This document shows positions 23,956-32,145 of a DNA stretch of 64,000 nt, in pieces. Numbering within the stretch: position 1 is the first letter of the stretch; each line of letters starts with the position of its first letter. The position numbers and the translations under genes are program-made. Under the pieces are notes generated by a model. It had not been told where the DNA came from. It ran no database searches and saw only the letters and a list, made by a program, of their open reading frames with translations. The stretch is taken from assembly GCF_024220175.1 (NCBI RefSeq), contig NZ_CP098502.1, positions 2,480,001 to 2,544,000 of the forward strand. Reading direction: 5' to 3'. The DNA comes from Paraconexibacter antarcticus. GTDB lineage: Bacteria > Actinomycetota > Thermoleophilia > Solirubrobacterales > Solirubrobacteraceae.

Positions 23956-25196
23956 CCGACGCCGGGGCCGCCCTGGAGCGTGCCTTCCACGACGAGTGGG
24001 CCCGCGTGCTCGCGGCGCTCGCCCGCCACGTCGGCGTCGGTCCCGCCGAGGAGGCGACGGCCGACGCCTTCGCGGCGGCCGCCGCCGCCTGGCCCCGCGA
24101 CGGCGTGCCGGACCGCCCCGGCGCGTGGCTCGCCGTCACGGCCCGGCGCCGGGCGGTCGACCGCATCCGCCGCGACCGGGCGCAGACCCGGCGCGCGGAG
24201 GCGGCGGGCACCCTCCGGGCGCTCGAGGCCCAGGGCGACCCGGACCCCGACGAGGACGAGACCGCCGTGCCCGACGACCGCCTGCGGCTCATCTTCACCT
24301 GCTGCCACCCCGCCCTCGACCCGGCCGTGCGGGTGGCGCTCACGCTGCGCGCGGCCGGCGGCCTGAGCACACGGGAGATCGCCCGGGCGTTCCTCCTGCC
24401 GGAGCCGACCGTGGCGCAGCGGATCGTCCGGGCCAAGCGGAAGATCGCCGTCGCCGGGATCCGCTACGCCGTGCCGGCCGATCACGACCTCCCGGACCGC
24501 CTCGCGTCGGTCCTCGACGTCCTCTACCTCGTCTTCAACGAGGGCTACGAGGCGAGCGCCGGCCCGGTGCTCGACCGTCCCGACCTCAGCGCGGAGGCGC
24601 TGCGCCTCACGCGGCTGCTCTGCGTCCTCATGCCCGACGAGGCCGAGGTCCTAGGGCTGCTCGCGCTCATGCTCCTCACCGACGCGCGCCGCGCGGCGCG
24701 GGTCGGCCCCGGCGGCGGGCTCGTCCCCCTCGCCGAGCAGGACCGGACCCGCTGGGACCGCCGCGCGATCGCGGAGGGGACGGGCGCCCTCGAGCGGGCG
24801 CTGAGCCGGCGGATCCCGGGGCCCTTCCAGGTCCAGGCCGCGATCGCCGCGCTCCACGCCGCCGCGCCGAGCGACGCCGCCACCGACTGGCCGCAGATCG
24901 CCGCGCTGTACGGGCGGCTCGCGCAGCTCGCGCCGTCGCCGGTCGTCGAGCTGAACCGCGCCGTGGCGCTGACGTTCGCGGGGGATCCGGCGGCCGGGCG
25001 CGCGCTGCTCGAGGCGGTGCGGGAGCCGCTCGGGCGCTACGTCCCGCTCCACGCCGCCGACGCGGAGCTGCACCGGCGCGCCGGGGACGACGCCGCGGCG
25101 ATCGCAGCCTACGACCGCGCCCTCGACCTCAGCGCGAACGACGCGCAGCGCGCCGAGCTGACCCGGCGACGCGCGCGGCTCTCCGGTCCGGCGTGA
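23952..25196 (+). CDS. ECF42-type RNA polymerase sigma factor with TPR-like C-terminus
   Basis: A 414-residue sigma factor, twice the usual ECF length. Region 2 is in residues about 10-80 (ARRRAVDRIRRDR), region 4 about 110-165 (LIFTCCHPALDP, LSTREIARAFLLPEPTVAQRIVRAKRKI split), and about 200 further residues form helical repeats with a TPR-like end (DAAAIAAYDRALDLSAND). The long C-terminus replaces an anti-sigma factor in ECF41/42-type groups. Next to its DGPF partner this is a complete regulatory pair. Confidence 0.92.
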   Translation: MTDAGAALERAFHDEWARVLAALARHVGVGPAEEATADAFAAAAAAWPRDGVPDRPGAWLAVTARRRAVDRIRRDRAQTRRAEAAGTLRALEAQGDPDPDEDETAVPDDRLRLIFTCCHPALDPAVRVALTLRAAGGLSTREIARAFLLPEPTVAQRIVRAKRKIAVAGIRYAVPADHDLPDRLASVLDVLYLVFNEGYEASAGPVLDRPDLSAEALRLTRLLCVLMPDEAEVLGLLALMLLTDARRAARVGPGGGLVPLAEQDRTRWDRRAIAEGTGALERALSRRIPGPFQVQAAIAALHAAAPSDAATDWPQIAALYGRLAQLAPSPVVELNRAVALTFAGDPAAGRALLEAVREPLGRYVPLHAADAELHRRAGDDAAAIAAYDRALDLSANDAQRAELTRRRARLSGPA

Positions 25197-25208
25197 GCGG
25201 CGCCCGCG

Positions 25209-25646
25209 TCAGGCGACGGCGGCGAGGACGGCGACCTCGCAGCTCTCGGTCTCGGCGAGATGCTGGTGCGAGGGGCAGTAGCCGTTGCGGGCGAGCGGCT
25301 CACGCTGGCACGGGGTGCCGCGCCGCGTCGTCGCCCGGCACTGCAGCGGGTTGCCGTTCGCGTCGACGCCGTGACGCGGCTGACGCGCCAGCCATTCCTC
25401 GGCGCAGGCGATGTACCGCTGCACGACGAGCCAGACGCGGGCCTGGGCGTTCATCGGGAAGTACGGCCGGATGTCGGTGAACAATGTCCGGGCCGGCTTG
25501 GCGAAGTAGTGCCGGTCGGCGGACAGGCGGTCCATGGTGGCCTCACAGGCACGCAGGACCTCTTCGTGTCCGTTACGTCCGGTCCCGTGAGGGTCGGCGA
25601 TGTCCTTCGCCAACTCCCGGTAGATCGCGCGGCTGAACTGATACAT
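25209..25646 (-). CDS. hypothetical protein with C-terminal C-C-C-H zinc finger
   Basis: A 145-residue soluble protein. The N-terminal two thirds is mostly helical (QFSRAIYRELAKDI, EVLRACEATMDRLS, FTDIRPYF). The C-terminus has CRATTRRGTPCQREPLARNGYCPSHQHL (residues about 105-130, longer than shown motif units), a C-x7-C-x9-C-x2-H treble-clef-like finger. No function is known to me. GGGAGG lies upstream of the ATG. The promoter has a housekeeping layout with a CRP-type site at about -72. Confidence 0.65.
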   Translation of the reverse strand: MYQFSRAIYRELAKDIADPHGTGRNGHEEVLRACEATMDRLSADRHYFAKPARTLFTDIRPYFPMNAQARVWLVVQRYIACAEEWLARQPRHGVDANGNPLQCRATTRRGTPCQREPLARNGYCPSHQHLAETESCEVAVLAAVA

Positions 25647-25709
25647 GGAGTGACCCTCCCTCGTGGATTCTCTCTCCGTCACCCCCGCCCAGAGGTTTTC
25701 CCGCGGGCC

Positions 25710-25738
25710 AGTATGGGGGGCGCGTGTGAACCCCTCAA
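25710..25738 (-). promoter_or_regulatory. promoter TTGAGG-17-CATACT
   Basis: On the minus strand, TTGAGG (25733-25738) and CATACT (25710-25715) are spaced by 17 bases upstream of the zinc-finger protein gene, a good housekeeping-type promoter with transcription starting near 25703. Confidence 0.6.
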
Positions 25739-25766
25739 CCCACGCAGTGTTGACTTCGCGTTAAGC

Positions 25767-25784
25767 GTGTGACCGGGGTCACAC
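25767..25784. promoter_or_regulatory. perfect CRP/FNR-type site
   Basis: GTGTGACCGGGGTCACAC contains TGTGA-N6-TCACA, the consensus for CRP-family regulators. Its centre is about 72 bases upstream of the predicted start of the zinc-finger gene, a class-I activator position and on the correct helical face. Confidence 0.7.
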
Positions 25785-25843
25785 TGTTCTGGCACGTCAC
25801 CGCTCGCGGGGGCCGATCCGCGCTGCGGTTGGCGCGCCGGCGC

Positions 25844-27271
25844 TCAGATCCAGGGTTCGGAGACCGGCTCGTGCTCGCCGCGGACGACGGCGTGGCGCCC
25901 GTCGAGCGCCGGGTCGGTCTCGGGGAAGTCGCTGCGGCGGTGGGATCCGCGGGTCTCCTCGCGGAGGAGCGCGCAGCGCGCGACGAGCCGGGCCAGAGGG
26001 TGAGGGTCGGTGAGCAGGTGCTCGAGGCCCTCGCGCGTCCGCTCGATGCCCGCGTAGGTCCAGAGGGCCTCCTGCGTGGCCCGTGAGGGCTTCTGGATCG
26101 GGGCGGCCGCGGGCGGGGCCGGGAGGGACGCGGCCGGGACCTCGGTCTCCGTCAGCCCGGCGAGCGCGGCGCGCCGGCCCCAGACGAAGCACTCGCTCAG
26201 CGAGTTGGACGCGAGGCGGTTCGCGCCGTGCAGCCCGGTGCACGAGGACTCTCCGACGGCGTAGAGGCCGGGGACGGTCGTCGCGCCGTCGAGGTCGGCG
26301 ACGACACCGCCCATGACGTAGTGCGACGCCGGCGCGACGGGGATCCGGGTCGTGGCCGGGTCCAGCCCCGACTCGCGGAGCGCGTCGACGACGTTCGGGA
26401 ACTTCGCCATGTCGACCTCGCGCATGTCGAGGTCGACGTGCGTGACGCCCTGCTCGCGCATCGTCTGATGGACGGCGCGGGAGACCTCGTCGCGCGGCGC
26501 CAGCTCCTCGACGAAGCGCTCGCCGCGTGCGTCGTGGAGCGTCGCGCCCTCGCCGCGGATCGCCTCGGTGACGAGGAAGCCCTCGCGGCCCGGGATGCCG
26601 GTGACCGCGGTGGGGTGGAACTGGACGAACTCGAGGTCGGCGAGCGCGGCGCCCGCGTCGTGGGCGAGGAGCATCCCGATGCCGAGCGAGCCGGGCGGGT
26701 TCGTCGTGCGCGACCACAGCGCGGCGGCGCCGCCGGTCGCGAGGATGCTGGCCCGGGCGTGGATCGCGCGGCCGTCCTCGAGGACGACGCCGACGCAGCG
26801 GCCGTCGACGGTCCAGGCCGCGGCGGCGCGAGCGGGTTCCAGGACGGTGATGCGGGGGTCCTCGGCGACGACCGCGCTGAGCTGGCGGACGACGCGCCGG
26901 CCGGTCGCGCTGCCGCCGGCGTGGGCGACCCGGCGCCGGGAGTGGCCGCCCTCGAGGCTGAGGGCGAGCCGGCCGCGGCGGTCCGCGTCGAAGCGGACGC
27001 CGAGCCGCTGCAGGTCGTCGACGGCGTGCGGCGCCTCGCGGACGAGGACGTTCGCGGCGCTGCGCCGGACGGCGCCGCGGCCCGCGGTCTCGGTGTCCTG
27101 ACGGTGGATGTCCGGCGAGTCGTCGGCGGCGAGCGCGGCGGCAAGGCCGCCCTGCGCCCAGTAGCTCGCGGTCTGCGCCAGCGGGGTCGCGGCGACGAGG
27201 ACGACGCGGGCGCCCTCCAGGGCGGCCGTCAGCGCCGCGTAGAGGCCGGCGCCGCCGGCCCCGACGACCAC
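25844..27271 (-). CDS. nadB: L-aspartate oxidase
   Basis: This FAD enzyme makes iminoaspartate for NAD synthesis. The visible GxGxxG is VVVGAGGAGLYAAL at the very start, followed by SYWAQGGLAAAL, HTGGRR-like active-site parts (HAGGSATGRR), FVQFHPTAV, and the flavin motif ASHYVMGGV. The track start at GTG 27271 leaves almost nothing before the Rossmann strand. The frame continues upstream to a -10 box, where an ATC (27310) stands 6 bases after TACGCT and would add 13 residues. No nadA or nadC is in the window. Confidence 0.9.
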   Translation of the reverse strand: MVVGAGGAGLYAALTAALEGARVVLVAATPLAQTASYWAQGGLAAALAADDSPDIHRQDTETAGRGAVRRSAANVLVREAPHAVDDLQRLGVRFDADRRGRLALSLEGGHSRRRVAHAGGSATGRRVVRQLSAVVAEDPRITVLEPARAAAAWTVDGRCVGVVLEDGRAIHARASILATGGAAALWSRTTNPPGSLGIGMLLAHDAGAALADLEFVQFHPTAVTGIPGREGFLVTEAIRGEGATLHDARGERFVEELAPRDEVSRAVHQTMREQGVTHVDLDMREVDMAKFPNVVDALRESGLDPATTRIPVAPASHYVMGGVVADLDGATTVPGLYAVGESSCTGLHGANRLASNSLSECFVWGRRAALAGLTETEVPAASLPAPPAAAPIQKPSRATQEALWTYAGIERTREGLEHLLTDPHPLARLVARCALLREETRGSHRRSDFPETDPALDGRHAVVRGEHEPVSEPWI

Positions 27272-27315
27272 GACGTCCGTGCTGAGAGGGCTGTCGGCAC
27301 CGGCGGGGATGGCGG

Positions 27316-27322
27316 TAGCGTA
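27316..27322. promoter_or_regulatory. shared divergent -10 sequence TAGCGTA
   Basis: On the plus strand TAGCGT (27316-27321) lies 6 bases before the GTG of the deacetylase gene. On the minus strand TACGCT (27317-27322) lies 6 bases before an in-frame ATC of nadB. The two -10 boxes overlap almost fully, so transcription in the two directions should compete. Confidence 0.5.
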
Positions 27323-27327
27323 GTGAC

Positions 27328-28365
27328 GTGTCCGCCGCCGTCCTGTTCCGCCACCCGTCGTCGGTCCTCCACGACACCGGATCGGGCCACCCCGAGCGGG
27401 CTGCGCGCATCGTCGCGATCGAGGAGACGCTCACCGCGCTCGGCTGGCTCGGCTACGAGGTGCGGGAATCCCCGGCCGCGACGGACGAGCAACTCGGGGC
27501 GGTCCACCCGGCGTCCCACACCGACGCGCTGCGCGCCCTCTGCGCCGACGGCGGCGGGTGGATCGACGGCGACACCGTCACGAGCCCCGACTCCTTCGAC
27601 GCCGCGCTGCACGCCGCCGGCGGCGCCTGCTCGATGGTCGACGCGCTGCTGACGGGCGGGGCGAGCACCGGCGCGTCCGTGCACCGCCCGCCCGGGCACC
27701 ACGCCGAGGCGGCGCAGGCGATGGGCTTCTGCCTCGTGAACAACGTCGCGATCGCCGCCCGGCACGCGGTGCGTGCCCACGGCGTGCGCGTCGCCATCGT
27801 CGACTGGGACGTCCACCACGGCAACGGGACGAACGACATCTTCCGGGCGGACCCCGAGGTCCTCTTCTGCTCGATCCACGAGTCGCCCCTCTACCCGGGC
27901 ACCGGCCCGGTCGAGGACAGCGGGACCGGGGAGGCCGCCGGACGCACGGTGAACCTGCCGGTGCCCGGCGGCTCGGGCGACGAGACGTTCTGCTCGCTCG
28001 TCGAGCACGTCGTCGCGCCCCTGCTCGCCGCGTTCGAGCCCGGGCTCGTGCTCATCTCGGCGGGCTACGACGCCCACGCGGACGACCCGCTCGCCGGATG
28101 CGCGGTGACCGACGCGGGCTACGCGCGGATGGCGCGAGCGGTGCGCGCGGCGGCGACGGCGGCGGGGGCGCCGGTCGGCCTCGTGCTCGAGGGCGGCTAC
28201 GACCTCGGGGCGCTCAGCCGCGGATTGAGCGCGACGCTCGCGGCGCTGTCCGGCGAGGACGGGGCCGCAGCGGACCCGGCGCTCGCCGAGCATCCGCTCG
28301 CGACGGCGGCGCGCGAGCGCCTGGCGACGTGGTGGCCGGCGCTCGCCGGCGACGCGCCGGCCTAG
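27328..28365 (+). CDS. histone deacetylase / AcuC family deacetylase
   Basis: A 345-residue zinc amidohydrolase of the class II HDAC/AcuC/acetylpolyamine type. Motifs in order: HPSSVLHDTGSGHPER, RPPGHHAE (active-site His pair), FCLVNNVAIA, DWDVHHGNGT (zinc Asp/His), SAGYDAHADDPLA (second zinc Asp) and LEGGYDLGAL (catalytic Tyr). It should remove acyl groups from lysine or polyamines. The GTG start is 6 bases after the -10 box. It is divergent from nadB. Confidence 0.92.
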   Translation: MSAAVLFRHPSSVLHDTGSGHPERAARIVAIEETLTALGWLGYEVRESPAATDEQLGAVHPASHTDALRALCADGGGWIDGDTVTSPDSFDAALHAAGGACSMVDALLTGGASTGASVHRPPGHHAEAAQAMGFCLVNNVAIAARHAVRAHGVRVAIVDWDVHHGNGTNDIFRADPEVLFCSIHESPLYPGTGPVEDSGTGEAAGRTVNLPVPGGSGDETFCSLVEHVVAPLLAAFEPGLVLISAGYDAHADDPLAGCAVTDAGYARMARAVRAAATAAGAPVGLVLEGGYDLGALSRGLSATLAALSGEDGAAADPALAEHPLATAARERLATWWPALAGDAPA

Positions 28366-28385
28366 GCGCCGTCGGTCGTCAGCCG

Positions 28386-28934
28386 TCAGCCGGAGGGCGG
28401 GGTCGACGGGTCGACGCCGCCGGTCTTCGTCGAGGGCGTCACCGGGGCGGGTGCCGTCGTCGTGCCGGAGAGGCCGGGGACCGTCGAGGTCGCCGGGTTC
28501 GTCGTGGTCGCCGGCGGGGTCGCCGCCGGAGGCGTGGCGGTCGTGGCGCCCGGGGCGGGCGCCGCGGTGCTCGTCCCGGGAACGGTCGTCCCCCCGCCCG
28601 GGGTCGTCGTCACGCCCGGCGTCGTCGCCGCGGGGGGCACGGTCGTGCTCGTCGTGATCGTCGTCCCGGTCGCGGGGTCGCTGCTGTTGGTCAGGGCGAC
28701 GAAGGCCACGACGAGGACGATGGCCGCGAGCGCCATGAGCGAGCCCGCGATCGCGAGCGGGAGCTTCCAGTTCGGCGCGGGGGCGAGCCGCGTGCGGGCG
28801 GGGGCCCCGCAGCTCAGGCACCAGTCCTGCTGCGGGCCGACGAGGGCCTGGCAGCGCGGGCACGGGATCGTTCCCGGCGGCGGGAGCGGGGGCTGCGCCT
28901 CGGGGGCCTCGGGGGCGGTCGGCGGGGTGCTCAC
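28386..28934 (-). CDS. zinc-ribbon membrane protein with Thr/Pro-rich tail
   Basis: A 182-residue protein. A double-CxxC zinc ribbon (CPRCQALVG...WCLSCGAPAR) near residues 25-45 is followed by one membrane helix (SLMALAAIVLVVAFVALT) and a long Thr/Pro/Gly-rich tail, presumably outside the cell. The topology (cytoplasmic ribbon, external low-complexity tail) suggests a surface or sensing protein, but no family is recognised. It starts at a GTG 11 bases after the stop of the upstream gene. Confidence 0.6.
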   Translation of the reverse strand: MSTPPTAPEAPEAQPPLPPPGTIPCPRCQALVGPQQDWCLSCGAPARTRLAPAPNWKLPLAIAGSLMALAAIVLVVAFVALTNSSDPATGTTITTSTTVPPAATTPGVTTTPGGGTTVPGTSTAAPAPGATTATPPAATPPATTTNPATSTVPGLSGTTTAPAPVTPSTKTGGVDPSTPPSG

Positions 28935-28944
28935 GGCCGGACCC

Positions 28945-29865
28945 TCAGCCGCGGGCGCCGGGGCCCGCTCCGCCAGGGGGCAGCGGAGGCACCGGCGGCG
29001 GGGGCGGGACCGGGAGCGTCGAGGACGTGGGCGGAGCCGGCGGGGCCGGGGCGGGTTCCGGCTCGGCGTCGGCGGTGGGCGCGCGCTCGGCGGCGGGCTC
29101 GGAGGTCGGCTCGGCCTCGGCGGCGGGCGCGGGGCCGCCGGTCGCGTCGGCCGGCGCCGGGCCTGAGCCCTCACCCGGGCGGATGATCTCGGTGACGGGC
29201 TCGGGGCCTGCGGAGGGGATGACGGGCACGTCCGTCGCGGGGTCGGGCTCGGGCTCGGCGACCGTCGCGGCGGACGGCGGGACGTGCGGCGCGACGGGCA
29301 CCGGAACCGGGACGGGAGCACCCGCGGCGGGCACCGGCGCGGCGACGACGGCGAGCTCGTTCAGCGCCCGCGGGCCGCCGAGCTGGATGCCGCACGACGG
29401 GCAGAAGCGGGCGTCGCTGCCGTGGAGGGCGCCGCAGCGCGCGCAGGCGGCGATGCCGGGCTCGCGGAGGTCGGTGAAGGCCTGCTCGTCGCGCATGACG
29501 CGCTCGAGGGCACGCAGCTCGCGGTCCACCGCGGCGAGCGCGGCGAGCTTGCTCGCGATGAGCTGGTCGCCGCTGCGCCCGAACCGGTGCAGGTCGAACA
29601 CGAGACCGCCGAGGTCCCGGAACCCGAGCTCCCGGACGCGCCGCAGATAGCGCAGGCGGCGCCGGTAGCGGCCGCGGTCGCGGAAGCTCGGCTCGCTCTC
29701 CGCGGCAGGGTCCACGTCGGCGGGCACCGGCGGCGGGGGCGGCTCGGCGAAGAGCGTCTGCGCCTGGGCGGTCGGCTGCTCCGAGGGGGCGGTGGGGCCC
29801 GCGGGTGCGGGGCCGGCGGGGGTGCTGTCGCCGGGGCGACGGAGCTTTGGCAGACGGCCGTTCAT
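28945..29865 (-). CDS. Pro-rich protein with central zinc ribbon
   Basis: A 306-residue protein. Residues about 60-125 are a charged helical region (YRRRLRYLRRVRELGFRDLG, ALERVMRDEQAFTDLRE), followed by a zinc ribbon (CARCGALHGSDARFCPSCG). Both ends are Pro/Ala-rich and probably disordered. It starts at an ATG overlapping the stop of the glycosyltransferase gene (ATGA). Function unknown; the pairing with the next zinc-ribbon membrane protein suggests one system. Confidence 0.6.
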   Translation of the reverse strand: MNGRLPKLRRPGDSTPAGPAPAGPTAPSEQPTAQAQTLFAEPPPPPVPADVDPAAESEPSFRDRGRYRRRLRYLRRVRELGFRDLGGLVFDLHRFGRSGDQLIASKLAALAAVDRELRALERVMRDEQAFTDLREPGIAACARCGALHGSDARFCPSCGIQLGGPRALNELAVVAAPVPAAGAPVPVPVPVAPHVPPSAATVAEPEPDPATDVPVIPSAGPEPVTEIIRPGEGSGPAPADATGGPAPAAEAEPTSEPAAERAPTADAEPEPAPAPPAPPTSSTLPVPPPPPVPPLPPGGAGPGARG

Positions 29866-30830
29866 GACGGGGGCGATGTCTCCTCTGGCACCGCGGCGGC
29901 GGAGTATAGCCGCGGAGGGGTGAGCTCCGACCACGCGGCGGCGACACGTCGCGCCATGCGCTCGGAGGAGAACAGGGCGGCGCGCCGGCGCCCGGGCACG
30001 CGCGGCTCGACGGCCGCGACGTGCGGGCGCAGCGCCGCGCGCCACGTGGCGCTGTCGTACGGGGCACACAGCGTCCCGGCGACGTCGGCGAGCGCGAGCG
30101 CGTGGATCCCGACCGGCGTCGCGACCACGGGGACGTCGCAGGCGAGCGCCTCGAGCACCGCGAGGCCGAAGCCCTCGGCCTCGGACGGCAGCACGACGGC
30201 GTTCGCCGCGTTGATCCACAGCGGCACGTCGGCCGGCGGGATCCCGCCGAGCGAGAGCAGGCGCACGCCGTCGGCCGCATCGATCGCGAGGTCGTGGCGC
30301 TTGCCGGCCCGGGCCGGGTCGGCGGGGAAGAGGAGGCACGGCTCGGCCGGGTCGAGCCCGAGCCGCTCCCGCGCGACCCGGCGCGGGATCGGCTTGAAGC
30401 GGTCGAGGTCGACCCCACAGGGCAGGACCGCGACCCGTCGGGTCGTGCCCGCGCCGGCGATCTCCGCCGCCAGCCCGCTCGACACCGCGGCCGCCAGGTC
30501 GGTGAGCGGCAGGAGCGCTCGCGTGACACGTCCCGAGCGCCGGTGCCGCAGGTCCGTCCCGTGCAGGGTGATCGCCAGCGGGGCGCCGCGGAGGGTGACC
30601 GCGGGGATCGCCGTGAGGCCGAAGTGCGCGTGGACCACGTCGTAGTCGTGCGCGTCGTGGGCGCGATGGAGGGCGCGGATCGCCTTCAGGTACCCGCCCG
30701 GGCCGAAGGAGAAGACGTCCACCTCGACGCCGTCGAGGGCGCGCAGGGCGCGCACCTGATCGGCGACGAACGCCCCGAAGGACGGGTCCTCGGAGGACGG
30801 CCACATGTTGGTGATGACGAGAGCGCGCAC
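29862..30830 (-). CDS. GT-B glycosyltransferase (family 4-like)
   Basis: A 322-residue glycosyltransferase. N-terminal domain: VITNMWPSSEDPSFGAFVADQ and YDVVHAHFGLTAIPA; C-terminal nucleotide-sugar domain: LLFPADPARAGKRHDLAI and the EAEGFGLAVLEALACDVPVVAT loop with the ExxxxxxxE motif. It probably makes a cell-envelope or secreted glycan. It heads an operon with two zinc-ribbon proteins. Start is GTG at 30830. Confidence 0.85.
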   Translation of the reverse strand: MRALVITNMWPSSEDPSFGAFVADQVRALRALDGVEVDVFSFGPGGYLKAIRALHRAHDAHDYDVVHAHFGLTAIPAVTLRGAPLAITLHGTDLRHRRSGRVTRALLPLTDLAAAVSSGLAAEIAGAGTTRRVAVLPCGVDLDRFKPIPRRVARERLGLDPAEPCLLFPADPARAGKRHDLAIDAADGVRLLSLGGIPPADVPLWINAANAVVLPSEAEGFGLAVLEALACDVPVVATPVGIHALALADVAGTLCAPYDSATWRAALRPHVAAVEPRVPGRRRAALFSSERMARRVAAAWSELTPPRLYSAAAVPEETSPPS

Positions 30831-31019
30831 GGGCTCCGGGCAGTGTGGCGGGTCGGAGCGGACGGCGCCCCCGCCTTAGCGCGGAGACCGTCGCAGAGTC
30901 GTCGCAGGTCCGGCACAGGAGTGCCGTTGTCCCGTCACAGGCCCCTGCCGGACGCTGGTGACCGACCACAGCGGGCCCCGTCCGGGACCCGCGTCACCTC
31001 GATCCGGGAGGACCGATCC

Positions 31020-31244
31020 ATGCCCCGCCAGCCCACCACGCCCGCCCGCCGTGCCCGTGCCCTCGCCGTCCGTCTCGGTGGCGACGGCGGCCAGGGGACC
31101 GTCGAGTACGTCGCCCTGCTGCTCCTCGTCGCGGCGATCCTCACCGCGGTCGTCACGCAGACCCACGGCCACTTCGACATCGGCACCACGATCGGCACGA
31201 AGCTCAAGGAGGTCATCACGACCGTCGGCACGAGCAGGAAGTGA
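31020..31244 (+). CDS. orphan Flp/TadE-like pilin
   Basis: A 74-residue protein with a basic N-terminus, then GGQGTVEYVALLLLVAAILTAVV, the Gly-Gln-Gly-Thr-x-Glu-Tyr plus hydrophobic helix of Flp-type (type IVb) prepilins; cleavage would fall before the Gly/Thr-Val-Glu. No tad assembly gene or prepilin peptidase is in the window, so it may use a system elsewhere. GGAGG lies 8 bases before the ATG. Confidence 0.7.
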   Translation: MPRQPTTPARRARALAVRLGGDGGQGTVEYVALLLLVAAILTAVVTQTHGHFDIGTTIGTKLKEVITTVGTSRK

Positions 31245-31262
31245 GCCGCCGGGGCCGGGACG

Positions 31263-31268
31263 TACCAT
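31263..31268 (+). promoter_or_regulatory. -10 box TACCAT, leaderless
   Basis: TACCAT followed by exactly 7 bases and the GTG at 31276. The ATG at 31267 lies inside this box, so the GTG is the better start for murI. Confidence 0.55.
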
Positions 31269-31275
31269 GGCCTGC

Positions 31276-32145
31276 GTGGTCGCCTCCACCCATCGCGACC
31301 GTCCGATCGGGGTCTTCGACTCCGGCGTCGGCGGTCTGACCGTCCTGCACGAGCTGCTCGTCCAGCTCCCGCAGGAGGACTTCGTGTACCTCGCCGACAC
31401 GGCGCGCTTCCCGTACGGCGAGCGCTCCCAGGCCGAGCTGCAGGAGTTCTCGCTGCAGATCGCCGAGGAGCTCATCCGGCGGCAGGTGAAGCTGCTGGTC
31501 GTCGCCTGCAACTCGGCGACGGCGGCGGCGCTGCCGCTGCTCCAGGAGCGGATGATGCGCACGACGCTCGGGGTGGACGTCATCGGCGTCGTGCGTCCCG
31601 GGGCCGTGCACGCGGTCGCCGCCACGCGCACCGGCCGCGTCGGGCTGCTCGCGACGACGGCGACCGTCGAGTCGGGCGCATACGCGGAGGCGATCGCCGC
31701 AGCCGACCCGCACGTGGACCTCGTCCAGGTCCCGTGCCCCGACCTCACGGAGATCATCGAGGGCGGCTTCCCGTTCGACCAGCGCGTCGTCGACACCGTC
31801 CGCCGGTACTGCGCGCCGCTGCGCGAGGCACGCGTCGACACCGTCGTGCTCGGCTGCACCCACTACCCGCTCGTGCGCCCGATGCTCCAGCGCATGCTCG
31901 GTCCGGGCGTGACGATCATCAGCTCCGGCGCCCCGCTCGCCCGCCAGGTCGAGCACGTGCTCGGCTCGCGGTCGCTCCAGGCCGGGCGTACCGAGGGGGA
32001 GGGCACCTATTCGTTCCTCTGCACCGGTGACCCGGAGCCGTTCCGGACGATGGGCACCCGCTTCCTCCAGATGCCGCTCGGCGAGGTCGCGCAGGTCGAC
32101 GTCGCCGGGGGCGCGCTCGCCGGCGGGGGCCCGGCGCTCGCATGA
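31276..32145 (+). CDS. murI: glutamate racemase
   Basis: A 289-residue cofactor-independent racemase supplying D-glutamate for peptidoglycan. The two catalytic cysteines are C78 ([13 protein letters not shown]) and C194 ([10 protein letters not shown]), with FDSGVGGLT and ADTARFPYG substrate motifs. It starts the operon murI-rph-rdgB through ATGA and GTGA overlaps. The start at GTG 31276 is chosen from the -10 box. Confidence 0.95.
   Translation: MVASTHRDRPIGVFDSGVGGLTVLHELLVQLPQEDFVYLADTARFPYGERSQAELQEFSLQIAEELIRRQVKLLVVACNSATAAALPLLQERMMRTTLGVDVIGVVRPGAVHAVAATRTGRVGLLATTATVESGAYAEAIAAADPHVDLVQVPCPDLTEIIEGGFPFDQRVVDTVRRYCAPLREARVDTVVLGCTHYPLVRPMLQRMLGPGVTIISSGAPLARQVEHVLGSRSLQAGRTEGEGTYSFLCTGDPEPFRTMGTRFLQMPLGEVAQVDVAGGALAGGGPALA

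Noticed and set aside
31020-31244. Full tad pilus locus
   Set aside because: Only the pilin gene is present; no ATPase, platform or peptidase gene is found near it.
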